NCBI GenBank assembly: GCA_002399435.1
Contig: DHDO01000056.1
Location: 7,629 to 20,183 of the forward strand
DNA length: 12,555 bases
Origin: Firmicutes bacterium UBA4874
GTDB taxonomy: Bacteria; Bacillota; Clostridia; Caldicoprobacterales; DTU083
Direction: 5' to 3'
The notes beneath the pieces were generated by a model. That model had not been told where the DNA came from and did not search any database. It saw nothing but the letters and a program-made list of their open reading frames with translations. Position numbers and translations under genes: made by a program. Shown here piece by piece: positions 1-7,113 of this stretch (positions within the stretch are counted from its first letter, which is position 1; each line of letters starts with the position of its first letter).

Positions 1-1170
1 CCGGATTCCTATATGCGAAAGCAGACCCTTGCCAATTCAGAACGATACATTACCCCGGAGCTAAAGGAAATGGAAAATACCATTATGGGTGCAGAGGACA
101 AAAGCATTCGCCTGGAGTATCGGCTGTTTGCGGAGATACGGGAGCAGACAGCGGCACAGGTTTCCCGGATTCAGAATGTTGCGGGGATCCTTGCCGCTCT
201 GGATGCTTTGTACTCCCTGGCACGGGTATCCTACGCAAATGGTTATGTCCGGCCAGAGATCCGGGAAGACGGAGTCCTCCAAATCCTGGACGGTCGGCAT
301 CCTGTTGTGGAAAAAGCGCTTCCCCACGGCTTATTTGTCCCCAATGACACCGACATGAAAACAGGCGAAGATCATTTCATGATCATTACCGGGCCCAATA
401 TGGCGGGAAAAAGTACTTATATGCGCCAGGTTGCCCTGATTGTGCTGCTGGCTCAAATCGGTTGCTTTGTTCCGGCAAGAAAAGCAAAAATCGGACTGGT
501 GGATCGAATCTTTACACGGGTTGGCGCATCGGATGATCTAGCTTCCGGACAGAGTACCTTTATGGTGGAGATGAGCGAAGTTGCCAATATTCTCAATAAT
601 GCCACATCCAACAGCCTGCTGATTCTGGATGAAATTGGCCGTGGCACCAGTACCTTTGATGGCCTCAGCATTGCCTATGCCGTAGTGGAGCATATCTGCG
701 AAGAGCCGTCATTAAAGTCAAAAACCCTGTTTGCCACACATTATCATGAATTGACGGAACTGGAAGGCAGTCTTCCGGGAGTAAAGAATTACCGGGTTGC
801 GGTGAAAGAGCAGGGGGATGATATTCTGTTCCTGCGTAAAATCGTCCGGGGAGGGGCGGACCGAAGCTTCGGTATTCAGGTGGCAAGACTGGCTGGCCTG
901 CCGGATGCCGTGGTGGAGCGGGCAAAGAAGATATTGAAACGGCTGGAGGAAGACGACAGGATACACCAGTCCAGGGCAGAGGAGGAAATCGCAAGTACCT
1001 GCGACAAACCGGGCGGCGATGAGCCGGGAAATTCCATACAGGCGTTGAATCCCCCGGATTCAGGACCTTCCGAGGTGGAACGGGAACTGCGCAGTCTGGA
1101 TATCAATCATATTACACCAATGGAAGCCATGGATATTCTATATCGGCTGGTAAGGAAAGCTAAAATGTGA
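1..1170 (+). CDS. mutS: DNA mismatch repair protein MutS, C-terminal part (cut by window start)
   Basis: MutS recognises mismatched or looped DNA as a dimer, then uses ATP to recruit MutL. The reading frame is open from base 1 (the first codons read PDSY before MRKQTLANSERYIT, a conserved core-domain stretch), so the methionine at base 13 is internal and the true start lies upstream. About 389 residues are visible, of the roughly 850-900 usual for the family. They cover the end of the lever/clamp domain and the whole ATPase. Walker A GPNMAGKST is at 391-417, followed by the RVGASDDLASGQSTF segment. Walker B and the family signature are LLILDEIGRGTSTFDG, and the switch histidine segment is ATHYHELTELE. 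After a variable acidic linker the protein ends with the conserved small helical tail (ITPMEAMDILYRL). It is the first visible gene of a mutS-mutL-miaA cluster and ends 82 bases before mutL. The identification is very secure. Confidence 0.98.
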   Translation, partial: PDSYMRKQTLANSERYITPELKEMENTIMGAEDKSIRLEYRLFAEIREQTAAQVSRIQNVAGILAALDALYSLARVSYANGYVRPEIREDGVLQILDGRHPVVEKALPHGLFVPNDTDMKTGEDHFMIITGPNMAGKSTYMRQVALIVLLAQIGCFVPARKAKIGLVDRIFTRVGASDDLASGQSTFMVEMSEVANILNNATSNSLLILDEIGRGTSTFDGLSIAYAVVEHICEEPSLKSKTLFATHYHELTELEGSLPGVKNYRVAVKEQGDDILFLRKIVRGGADRSFGIQVARLAGLPDAVVERAKKILKRLEEDDRIHQSRAEEEIASTCDKPGGDEPGNSIQALNPPDSGPSEVERELRSLDINHITPMEAMDILYRLVRKAKM

Positions 1171-1192
1171 TGCCAGGAAGGAGGGAGAAACA

Positions 1193-1228
1193 ATGAATCT
1201 CCGCGGATGGGATGCTGGCCTTGTATAG
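1193..1228 (+). CDS. possible 11-codon leader ORF between mutS and mutL
   Basis: An ATG at 1193 is preceded by a perfect AAGGAGG (1178-1184) with an ideal 8-base spacer. The frame reads MNLRGWDAGLV and stops at TAG 1226-1228, only 7 bases before the mutL Shine-Dalgarno. The sequence around this site (1173-1187) matches that around the mutL ribosome-binding site (1231-1245) at 14 of 15 bases. It could be a translated leader peptide that couples ribosomes from mutS to mutL, a relic of a duplicated mutL start region, or chance. The peptide itself matches nothing I recognise. The ribosome-binding site is clear; the peptide's function is unknown. Confidence 0.3.
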   Translation: MNLRGWDAGLV

Positions 1229-1252
1229 AACCAGTAAGGAGGGAGTGAGAAC

Positions 1253-3142
1253 ATGCCGAGAATACATAAACTGGATCATTTTCTTGTGAATCAGATCGCT
1301 GCCGGCGAAGTGGTGGAGCGGCCGGCTTCCATTGTCAAGGAACTGATGGAAAATTCCATCGATGCAGATGCAAAGGCCATTACCCTGGAAGCGGAAAATG
1401 GAGGCATTTCCTTTCTCCGTGTGACAGACAATGGCACAGGCATGGAGGAAGAGGATGCAAAAGTGTCCTTTCAGCGGCATGCCACCAGCAAGATATCCGA
1501 TGCGGATGACTTAAGCAATATTCAAACCCTTGGCTTTCGGGGAGAAGCCCTGGCAAGTATCTGCTCTGTTTCTCAGATGGAGATGGTAACAAGGCAAAGG
1601 AATGCGTTATCCGGATATCGCCTGGTCAATCATGGAGGCGAGCTGATCCGTGTGGAAGAGACAGGATGTCCGGAAGGTACGACAATTCTTGTCCGCAACC
1701 TGTTCTACAATGCTCCGGCCAGATTGAAGTTCCTGAAATCTCCACGAAGTGAAACAGCCGCCATCAGCGAGCTGGCTGCCAAACTGATTCTGGCTCACCC
1801 TGAAATCTCCATCAAGTATATCAGCAATGGGAAAATCATTTATCATTCTCCGGGAACAAATTGCCTTCGGGATGCGATTATTACCATATATGGAAAGGAT
1901 GTAAAAAATGAGCTGATTGCGATCGATGCGAAACTGGCTGAAAGCAGCCTGTCCGTTTTTGGATATGTGGGAAAACCTTCCCTTGCCAGAACCAACCGCA
2001 GTCATCAATCCTTCTTTGTAAACGGGAGATATATCAAAAGTCCGCTATTGTCCCAGTGCGTGGAGGAAGCTGCCCGGGAGCAGACCATGATCAATCATTT
2101 TCCCTGGTGCGTTCTGAGCATCCGTTTGCCTTCCAGGGATATTGATGTAAACGTTCACCCGTCCAAAACCGAAATTCGATTCCGGGACCAGAAGAGGATC
2201 TATCAGCTTCTGCTGGAGTGTCTGAAAGGATTCCTGGGAAAAAAACCTTATATACCTTCCTTGAATGTGGAGGAAAATCATCTGAAATCCGTCCAGCTGG
2301 ATGCGTTGCCATCCGTGTCCTCCTCATCCTTTAAAGGACTGTTTTCCCCGGATACGGACCATCTCGAACCGGATCCTATAACGGCTGTTTCGAAAGGCGG
2401 GAAGTCCGCTTCGGAAGATCTTTCACTGATGCAGAAGGACATTCCCCTGCAGATGGAGGAAGAAATGGCATCCAGGTCCATGTATATCCGGAAGGAAGGG
2501 GAGGATCCCCGGACATCCGGCAGGAATGCGGGGGAGGATGACAATCCTATGGATTCCTGTCATTTCAGGAAAATGAATATAATAGGAAGCGCTTTTTCCA
2601 CTTTTATTCTGGCAGAAACGGATACGAATCTTTACATCATTGATCAACATGCCGCCCATGAGCGTTTGCTTTATGAAAAGTTTAAGGACGCTATCCAGAA
2701 ACAGAAAGTGCTCAGTCAACAGTTATCCCCCCCTTATGTATTGGAGGTCACCCATGACGAGTATCTGGTTCTGTCGGACAGCCTTCAGAGCTTTTCTTCC
2801 ATTGGTTTTGATATGGAGCCTTTTGGCGGGAAATCCTTTCTTGTCCGGGCCGTCCCTGTTTTGGTCAAAGAATCCAATCTAAGGGACTTATTCCGGGAGC
2901 TGCTGGATCAGCCGGATTACAGGACAGGCAATGCCAGACTGCTCCTGCAGAAGGAGGACATCATCCGGATGTCCTGTAAGAAAGCCGTCAAGGCCAATGA
3001 TAAATTGTCGGAAAATGAAATCCGGAGCCTGTTGAGGGATCTGAGCCGTAAAAAAGTTCCATTGACCTGTCCTCATGGAAGGCCGATCCTGATCACAATC
3101 AGCCGATATGAGCTGGAGAAAAAATTCAAGAGAATAACATAA
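1253..3142 (+). CDS. mutL: DNA mismatch repair endonuclease MutL
   Basis: MutL couples mismatch recognition by MutS to strand incision. It is 629 residues long. The N-terminal GHKL ATPase shows NQIAAGEVVERP (13-24), the catalytic glutamate and metal-binding asparagine in MENSIDADA (32-40), VTDNGTGM (57-64), RHATSK and TLGFRGEALASI (92-103). A non-conserved polar linker runs from about 335 to 435. The C-terminal domain carries the metal-dependent nuclease motif DQHAAHERLLYE (464-475), SCKKAVKAND (574-583) and CPHGRP (606-611). This is therefore a nicking MutL, as expected in bacteria lacking MutH. QQLSPP (489-494) lies where Bacillus MutL has its sliding-clamp-binding motif. The start is set by AAGGAGG at 1236-1242, 10 bases before the ATG. 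miaA begins 16 bases after the stop, so mutL and miaA are very likely cotranscribed. Confidence 0.98.
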   Translation: MPRIHKLDHFLVNQIAAGEVVERPASIVKELMENSIDADAKAITLEAENGGISFLRVTDNGTGMEEEDAKVSFQRHATSKISDADDLSNIQTLGFRGEALASICSVSQMEMVTRQRNALSGYRLVNHGGELIRVEETGCPEGTTILVRNLFYNAPARLKFLKSPRSETAAISELAAKLILAHPEISIKYISNGKIIYHSPGTNCLRDAIITIYGKDVKNELIAIDAKLAESSLSVFGYVGKPSLARTNRSHQSFFVNGRYIKSPLLSQCVEEAAREQTMINHFPWCVLSIRLPSRDIDVNVHPSKTEIRFRDQKRIYQLLLECLKGFLGKKPYIPSLNVEENHLKSVQLDALPSVSSSSFKGLFSPDTDHLEPDPITAVSKGGKSASEDLSLMQKDIPLQMEEEMASRSMYIRKEGEDPRTSGRNAGEDDNPMDSCHFRKMNIIGSAFSTFILAETDTNLYIIDQHAAHERLLYEKFKDAIQKQKVLSQQLSPPYVLEVTHDEYLVLSDSLQSFSSIGFDMEPFGGKSFLVRAVPVLVKESNLRDLFRELLDQPDYRTGNARLLLQKEDIIRMSCKKAVKANDKLSENEIRSLLRDLSRKKVPLTCPHGRPILITISRYELEKKFKRIT

Positions 3143-3158
3143 AAGGACGATACCAACA

Positions 3159-4106
3159 ATGAAAAAGATACCTATGATTGTGATTGAGGGACCGACAGGG
3201 GTTGGTAAAACAGATCTGGCAATCCGGCTGGCAAAAAGGACTCATGGAGAAATCGTATCTGCGGATTCCATGCAGATTTACCGATACATGGATATCGGAA
3301 CGGCAAAGCCAACCCTGGAAGAGCGACAGGGGATTCCCCATTACATGATGGATATTGTGGATCCGGATGAAGCATTCAATGCAGCTCTCTTCCAGAAAGG
3401 TGCAGGGAAAAGCATACAAAAAATCAACAGCCGGAAAAAGCTGCCCATCCTGGCCGGAGGCACCGGCTTATATATCAATTCCATTCTGTATCCCATGGAT
3501 TTTACGGATGCAGCGGAGGATCCGGAATATCGGCACTATTTAAACAAGGTGCTGGAGCAGCATGATAATCAATACTTGCATCATCTTCTGGAACAGAACG
3601 ATCCGGACACAGCAGCAAGGCTGCATTCCAATGATACAAGAAGGACGATACGCGCTCTGGAAGTCTATCATGTTACCGGAAAGACCATGATGGAATTCCG
3701 CCAGGATTATCGGTATATGGAATCTCCCTGTTATGACTGGATGCTTTACGGCTTGACCATGGATCGATCGAAACTGTATGAAAGAATCAATAAGAGAGTG
3801 GATCGGATGATACAGGCCGGATTGGTGAGGGAAGTAAGGGGCCTGTTGGATATGGGCTATCGGGGAGATCTGGTTTCCATGCAAGGTCTGGGTTATAAGG
3901 AGATCCTCCATTATCTGGAGGGACGATCCACCTGGGAGGAAGCAGTGGAGCTGCTGAAAAGGAATACCAGAAGATTTGCAAAGCGCCAGATGACGTGGTT
4001 TCAGAGAGAGAAGAGAGTACATTGGCTGGATGGAAACCGGTTGGAAGATCGATCCGTTCTTTGTGACCAGATAATTTCCGATATTGAGAAAAAATGGTCT
4101 TTATAA
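3159..4106 (+). CDS. miaA: tRNA dimethylallyltransferase MiaA
   Basis: MiaA transfers a dimethylallyl group from DMAPP to N6 of A37 in tRNAs that read codons beginning with U, improving decoding fidelity. At 315 residues the length is normal. The P-loop is GPTGVGKT (11-18). The catalytic aspartate is in ADSMQIYR (35-42). Other family blocks are GIPHYMMD (58-65), LAGGTGLY (98-105), the tRNA-contacting stretch from DPDTAARLHSNDTRRTIRAL (148-167), and RRFAKRQMTWFQRE (271-284). The Shine-Dalgarno AAAGGA (3142-3147) overlaps the last base of the mutL stop codon, which points to translational coupling. The tRNA-Trp gene in this window decodes UGG and belongs to the class of tRNA this enzyme normally modifies. 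It is followed by hfq, as in many bacteria. Confidence 0.98.
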   Translation: MKKIPMIVIEGPTGVGKTDLAIRLAKRTHGEIVSADSMQIYRYMDIGTAKPTLEERQGIPHYMMDIVDPDEAFNAALFQKGAGKSIQKINSRKKLPILAGGTGLYINSILYPMDFTDAAEDPEYRHYLNKVLEQHDNQYLHHLLEQNDPDTAARLHSNDTRRTIRALEVYHVTGKTMMEFRQDYRYMESPCYDWMLYGLTMDRSKLYERINKRVDRMIQAGLVREVRGLLDMGYRGDLVSMQGLGYKEILHYLEGRSTWEEAVELLKRNTRRFAKRQMTWFQREKRVHWLDGNRLEDRSVLCDQIISDIEKKWSL

Positions 4107-4128
4107 ATGGCAACTGATGGTGTATAAT
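4100..4128 (+). promoter_or_regulatory. candidate sigma-A promoter for hfq
   Basis: A perfect TATAAT (4123-4128) lies 17 bases after TTTATA (4100-4105), which matches four of six -35 bases. It overlaps the miaA stop codon and sits about 90 bases before hfq. The leader it would make contains the word GTATCAGCG twice (4136-4144 and 4175-4183) and can form a short CGGAAA/TTTCCG stem (4143-4148 with 4170-4175). hfq could therefore be expressed separately from the mismatch-repair genes. This is inferred from sequence only. Confidence 0.5.
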
Positions 4129-4219
4129 GATATCTGTATCAGCGGAAAGACAACCGGCTGAAAGTTCGTTTTCCGTATCAGCGTACCAATAGAACAGATA
4201 GGAAAGGGTGGTTTATAAG

Positions 4220-4471
4220 ATGGCGTCAAAAGCAACCATTGTCTTACAGGACGCATTCCTGAATCAGACAAGAAAGGAACATGTTCCTGTTACCGTTCAT
4301 TTGACCAATGGATTTCAGTTGAAGGGCATAGTAAAGGGATTTGATAATTTTATTATTATTCTGGAGAGCGATGGAAAGCAAATAATGATGTACAAGCATG
4401 CGATCTCCACCATTACCCCCGCCCGTCCTGTTTCTTTCGGGAATGCCATGCAGGAACCGGAAAAAGAGTAA
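4220..4471 (+). CDS. hfq: RNA chaperone Hfq
   Basis: Hfq is an Sm-fold protein that forms hexameric rings and binds small RNAs and A/U-rich mRNA. It has 83 residues from the chosen start. Visible family features are LQDAFLN (9-15), the rim motif RKEH (18-21, in place of the RRER of E. coli), the Sm1 stretch around [15 protein letters not shown] (30-44) and the Sm2 hallmark YKHAIST (58-64). The tail after PARPV is only about 12 residues, as in other Firmicutes. A GTG at 4208 would add four residues (MVYK). I prefer the ATG at 4220 because Hfq proteins normally begin at this point, and because the purine-rich GGGTGG (4206-4211) is 8 bases before it but overlaps the GTG. It follows miaA, the conserved location, and has its own candidate promoter and terminator. 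Confidence 0.96.
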   Translation: MASKATIVLQDAFLNQTRKEHVPVTVHLTNGFQLKGIVKGFDNFIIILESDGKQIMMYKHAISTITPARPVSFGNAMQEPEKE

Positions 4472-4517
4472 CCCGGGAGAAAATAAGTCCGTCCCATTCG
4501 ATAAATTCAGGATCAAA

Positions 4518-4555
4518 AGAAACGGAACCATCCTTTGGCTGGTTCCTTTCTGTTT
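4518..4555 (+). terminator. Rho-independent terminator after hfq
   Basis: GGAACCA (4524-4530) pairs with TGGTTCC (4540-4546) around a 9-base loop. The stem extends by AGAAA (4518-4522) pairing with TTTCT (4547-4551), leaving one bulged C at 4523, and is followed by GTTT. This makes a 12-bp stem whose 3' side is U-rich. It would end the mutS-mutL-miaA-hfq transcript before the ynbB-like gene. Confidence 0.7.
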
Positions 4556-4599
4556 GCATGATCAGGAAGGAACAATACGAAAACTGCATGAGGTGACAA

Positions 4600-5889
4600 A
4601 TGAATTATTCAGATTATTACTTGAACGAACTGCATATCCATCCAAAAGCATTGTCCTTCGTTCAGAATGCCCAACAGGATATCCGGAAGATGTTTGCAGA
4701 TATGGATGAAATGGCAGAATACCACCAGGCAAGAATACTCCACGTATTTGGGAAGCACAGAATCAGTCCGAGACATTTTATCGGTACCACCGGTTATGGA
4801 TATGGGGATGACGGAAGGGATGCACTGGATGAGGTCTATCGGGATATTTTTGGAGGGGAGAGTGCGCTGGTACGACCCCAATGGGTATCCGGAACACATG
4901 TGCTGAGTGACAGCCTGTTTGCCCTGTTACGGCCAGGCGATATCCTTTTGTCGGTTACCGGGCAGCCCTATGATACCCTGAATGACGTGATTGGCATCCG
5001 GGAAGCTGTTCCGGGATCGCTCCGGGAATGGAATGTTTCCTACCAGGAAGTGGACTTTTCCCCGGAAGGCAACATCGATCGTGCCAAAATAAAAGAAAAG
5101 CTGGAGAATAAGCGGATCAAAACAGTCCTCATTCAAAGGTCCAAGGGATATGGATGGAGAAAGTCCCTGACCGTTTCAGAAATAGGGGACACCATATCAT
5201 TTATCAAGAGCCTTCGTCCGGATGTATTCATCCTGGTAGACAACTGTTATGGAGAATTCACGGAAGAAAGGGAACCCAGCAGCGTCCATGCCGATCTGAC
5301 GGTGGGATCCCTGATCAAAAATCCAGGAGGCGGTCTGGCGCCTACAGGAGCCTATGCCGTCGGTACCAAACGGGCCATTGGACTGTTGTCACAGAGGCTG
5401 ACCTCCCCTGGGATCGGAAAAGAAGAAGGTTCCTTTCCCTATGGATATATCCTGTTCTATCAGGGGCTGTTTCTTGCGCCTCACACTGTGGCAGAAGCCC
5501 TGAAGGGATCTGTCCTGGCCGGAAGGATATTCCATCAGTTGGGATATCGTGTCCTGCCGGAATGGGAGGATCATCGATCGGACATCATTCAATCCATTGA
5601 ATTCCGATCCGCCAGGGAGCTGATCGCTTTCTGTCAGGCGATTCAATCCGCATCTCCCGTTGACGGGCATGTGGTACCCTACCCCTGGGACATGCCTGGC
5701 TATCCGCATCAGGTCATTATGGCGGCAGGCACTTTTGTGCAGGGGGCATCCATCGAACTCAGCGCAGACGCCCCCATCCGGGAACCTTTTATTGCCTATC
5801 TGCAGGGCGGACTGACCTATGCACATGTCAAACTGGCAATGATGAAAGTGCTCACAAGAATGTACGGGGAAGGATTTATTCAGCTCTGA
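4600..5889 (+). CDS. YnbB-type PLP-dependent enzyme (methionine gamma-lyase-like / 'aluminium resistance' family)
   Basis: This is a fold-type I PLP enzyme of 429 residues. It belongs to the family represented by Bacillus subtilis YnbB, often labelled methionine gamma-lyase-like or aluminium resistance protein. The physiological reaction of the family is not firmly established. Visible marks are TTGYGYGDDGRD (63-74), RPQWVSGTHV (92-101), the cofactor aspartate in LVDNCYGEF (212-220) and the presumed PLP lysine K240 in GSLIKNPGGG (236-245). The C-terminal half includes GSFPYGY and the conserved YPWDMPGYPHQVIMAAGTFVQG region near 361-382. The Shine-Dalgarno GAGGTGA (4590-4596) sits unusually close to the ATG. 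No good promoter is evident between the hfq terminator and this gene. In Bacillus it follows miaA, hfq and hflX; here hflX is absent. It ends 16 bases from the end of lexA on the opposite strand, with no clear terminator between them. Confidence 0.9.
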   Translation: MNYSDYYLNELHIHPKALSFVQNAQQDIRKMFADMDEMAEYHQARILHVFGKHRISPRHFIGTTGYGYGDDGRDALDEVYRDIFGGESALVRPQWVSGTHVLSDSLFALLRPGDILLSVTGQPYDTLNDVIGIREAVPGSLREWNVSYQEVDFSPEGNIDRAKIKEKLENKRIKTVLIQRSKGYGWRKSLTVSEIGDTISFIKSLRPDVFILVDNCYGEFTEEREPSSVHADLTVGSLIKNPGGGLAPTGAYAVGTKRAIGLLSQRLTSPGIGKEEGSFPYGYILFYQGLFLAPHTVAEALKGSVLAGRIFHQLGYRVLPEWEDHRSDIIQSIEFRSARELIAFCQAIQSASPVDGHVVPYPWDMPGYPHQVIMAAGTFVQGASIELSADAPIREPFIAYLQGGLTYAHVKLAMMKVLTRMYGEGFIQL

Positions 5890-5905
5890 TCCTCTGCCCG
5901 GTGAC

Positions 5906-6520
5906 TTACCGGAACATCCGGATCACGCCGATGACTTTCCCCAGAATCCTGACATCATGAACATAAATGGGATCCATTTGGGGATTTTCCGGCTGCAGGC
6001 GAATGACATCCTTTTCCTTATAAAATGTCTTTACCGTCGCCTCATCTTCTATCAGGGCAACGACAATTTCCCCATTCTCTGCGGTCGATTGCTTTTGAAC
6101 AATCACATAATCCCCATTGAGGATTCCCGCCCCAATCATGCTCTCCCCACGGACGGAAAGCATGAAAGCGTCGCTGTTATGTAGATAATCCGTAGGAATG
6201 GGGAAGGTATCCTCTATGTTTTCCACGGCAAGAATCGGTTGACCGGCTGTAACCTGCCCTACAATCGGTACATTGACGATTTCTTTTTTGGTAAAACAAG
6301 TAGACTGATCCAATATTTCTATTGCTCTGGGTTTGCTTGGGTCTCTGCGAATGAGGCCCTTCTTTTCCAGCCGTTCCAAATATCCGTGAACGGTGGAAGT
6401 AGACTTTAGTCCCACAGCGTCGCCGATTTCGCGAACAGACGGGGGATAACCCTTGGTGCGGATTTGCTGCTTCAGATATTCAAGAATTCTCCTTTGCTTA
6501 TCACTAAGGGGTTTCGACAT
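5906..6520 (-). CDS. lexA: LexA, SOS transcriptional repressor and self-cleaving protease
   Basis: LexA represses DNA-damage genes until RecA filaments trigger its self-cleavage. From the ATG at 6520 it has 204 residues. The N-terminal winged helix-turn-helix includes the recognition region [20 protein letters not shown] (27-46). The cleavage site is A92-G93 in QVTAGQP. The catalytic serine is S127 in RGESM, and the lysine is K164 in ATVKTFY. The frame stays open to an ATG at 6592, giving 24 extra residues, but I reject that start: it lies upstream of the predicted transcription start and inside the LexA box. The ATG at 6520 has GAGGTG (6527-6532) six bases upstream and gives the standard N-terminus MSKPLSDKQ. 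It is divergent from the yneA-like gene, as in Bacillus, and appears autoregulated. Confidence 0.97.
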   Translation of the reverse strand: MSKPLSDKQRRILEYLKQQIRTKGYPPSVREIGDAVGLKSTSTVHGYLERLEKKGLIRRDPSKPRAIEILDQSTCFTKKEIVNVPIVGQVTAGQPILAVENIEDTFPIPTDYLHNSDAFMLSVRGESMIGAGILNGDYVIVQKQSTAENGEIVVALIEDEATVKTFYKEKDVIRLQPENPQMDPIYVHDVRILGKVIGVIRMFR

Positions 6521-6559
6521 GCTCAACACCTCAATTCCTAAGATCTTTTCTCCAAGAAA

Positions 6560-6588
6560 ATTATAACATAGCAGGTGACCAAATTCAA
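6560..6588 (-). promoter_or_regulatory. lexA promoter
   Basis: On the minus strand, TTGAAT (6583-6588, four of six -35 bases) is followed after exactly 17 bases by TATAAT (6560-6565) with an extended -10 TGT (6566-6568). Transcription would start near 6553, about 33 bases before the lexA start codon. The -35 element overlaps the LexA-type box at 6586-6599, so cleavage of LexA should raise lexA expression. Confidence 0.75.
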
Positions 6589-6599
6589 ACAAATGTTCG
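6586..6599 (-). promoter_or_regulatory. LexA box of lexA (autoregulatory operator)
   Basis: The minus strand reads CGAACATTTGTTTG. This differs at one position from the CGAAC-N4-GTTCG form of the Gram-positive SOS box. It overlaps the lexA -35 element, the expected place for autorepression. It is weaker than the two boxes in front of the yneA-like gene, which fits early relief of lexA itself. Confidence 0.75.
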
Positions 6600-6703
6600 G
6601 ATTTTCAAATGGTTCCTTGTGATCGTTTTTTCTTTTTGTCGATTTTCCTGTCTTATTGAGCTTTCCGTTTTCAACAGTTCAGTATGGAAATTTTAAAAAA
6701 GCC

Positions 6704-6732
6704 TTGACAAGGAACGTATGTTCCCGTATAAT
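6704..6732 (+). promoter_or_regulatory. consensus promoter of the yneA-like gene
   Basis: TTGACA (6704-6709) and TATAAT (6727-6732) are both perfect and 17 bases apart, so the promoter should be very strong when free. One LexA box fills the spacer and a second lies just after the expected transcription start near 6739. This arrangement suits a gene held tightly off and switched on hard after DNA damage. Confidence 0.9.
6711..6724. promoter_or_regulatory. LexA box 1 of the yneA-like gene
   Basis: GGAACGTATGTTCC is a palindrome apart from its central four bases and fits GAAC-N4-GTTC. It lies wholly inside the promoter spacer, so LexA bound here would block RNA polymerase. Confidence 0.88.
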
Positions 6733-6742
6733 CCTGGTATAG

Positions 6743-6756
6743 AGAACATACGTTCC
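6743..6756. promoter_or_regulatory. LexA box 2 of the yneA-like gene
   Basis: AGAACATACGTTCC is the reverse complement of box 1 at 13 of 14 positions and lies 32 bp from it, about three helical turns. It sits between the predicted transcription start and the Shine-Dalgarno GGAGGTG (6757-6763). The two boxes could bind LexA dimers on the same face of the DNA. Confidence 0.85.
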
Positions 6757-6768
6757 GGAGGTGCTAAT

Positions 6769-7104
6769 ATGGAGTCAAAATTGCATTCCACTAACAAACG
6801 CGTCGGTAGGAAGAGAACCTGGCATGTCCGATCCGGATGGCGATTGAGTCTTTTTATTACATTGGTACTCACCCTGCTCCTGTCCGCAATGTCTTTCTTC
6901 CTGTTCAAGGGCAATGCTATGGAAGCAGCCAGCCACTGTCTTGTATGGGATGTTGAGGAGGGCGATACCCTCTGGACGATTGCATCCGGTCATTTGCCGC
7001 GGGGGAGGGACATCCGGGACTACGTGGAGGAAATCAAGGAACGGAACCGGCTAGGGACCTCCAATATCACAGCAGGCCAGCAGCTTCTGATCCCCGTCCA
7101 TTGA
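6769..7104 (+). CDS. YneA-like LysM membrane protein, probable SOS-induced cell-division inhibitor
   Basis: This short membrane-anchored LysM protein has 111 residues. The order is a basic cytoplasmic N-terminus (1-25), one transmembrane helix (about 26-46, ending FFLF), then an extracytoplasmic LysM domain (about 58-109) with GDTLWTIAS and a closing GQQLLIP. Bacillus YneA has the same layout and position, divergent from lexA, and delays division during the SOS response. Function here is inferred from architecture, context and the LexA boxes. An in-frame ATG at 6718 is rejected because it falls inside the promoter spacer, upstream of the transcription start. The chosen ATG has GGAGGTG five bases upstream. 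The cytoplasmic basic segment seems longer than in Bacillus YneA. The stop lies 9 bases from the end of the recombinase on the other strand, and no yneB-type resolvase follows. Confidence 0.88.
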   Translation: MESKLHSTNKRVGRKRTWHVRSGWRLSLFITLVLTLLLSAMSFFLFKGNAMEAASHCLVWDVEEGDTLWTIASGHLPRGRDIRDYVEEIKERNRLGTSNITAGQQLLIPVH

Positions 7105-7113
7105 TTCTGTCCG

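Noticed and set aside
4278..4289. GGAACATGTTCC inside hfq as a LexA box
   Set aside because: The half-sites are 2 bases apart instead of 4, and it lies inside a coding region.
5898..5912. CCGGT/ACCGG hairpin between ynbB and lexA
   Set aside because: Only 5 bp, no U-run, and it overlaps the lexA stop codon. Too weak to call a terminator.
6521..6592. 24-residue N-terminal extension of LexA
   Set aside because: It would start inside the LexA box and upstream of the predicted transcription start. The internal ATG has a proper Shine-Dalgarno.
6718..6768. 17-residue N-terminal extension of the YneA-like protein
   Set aside because: The ATG lies in the promoter spacer and LexA box, so it would not be transcribed from the main promoter.
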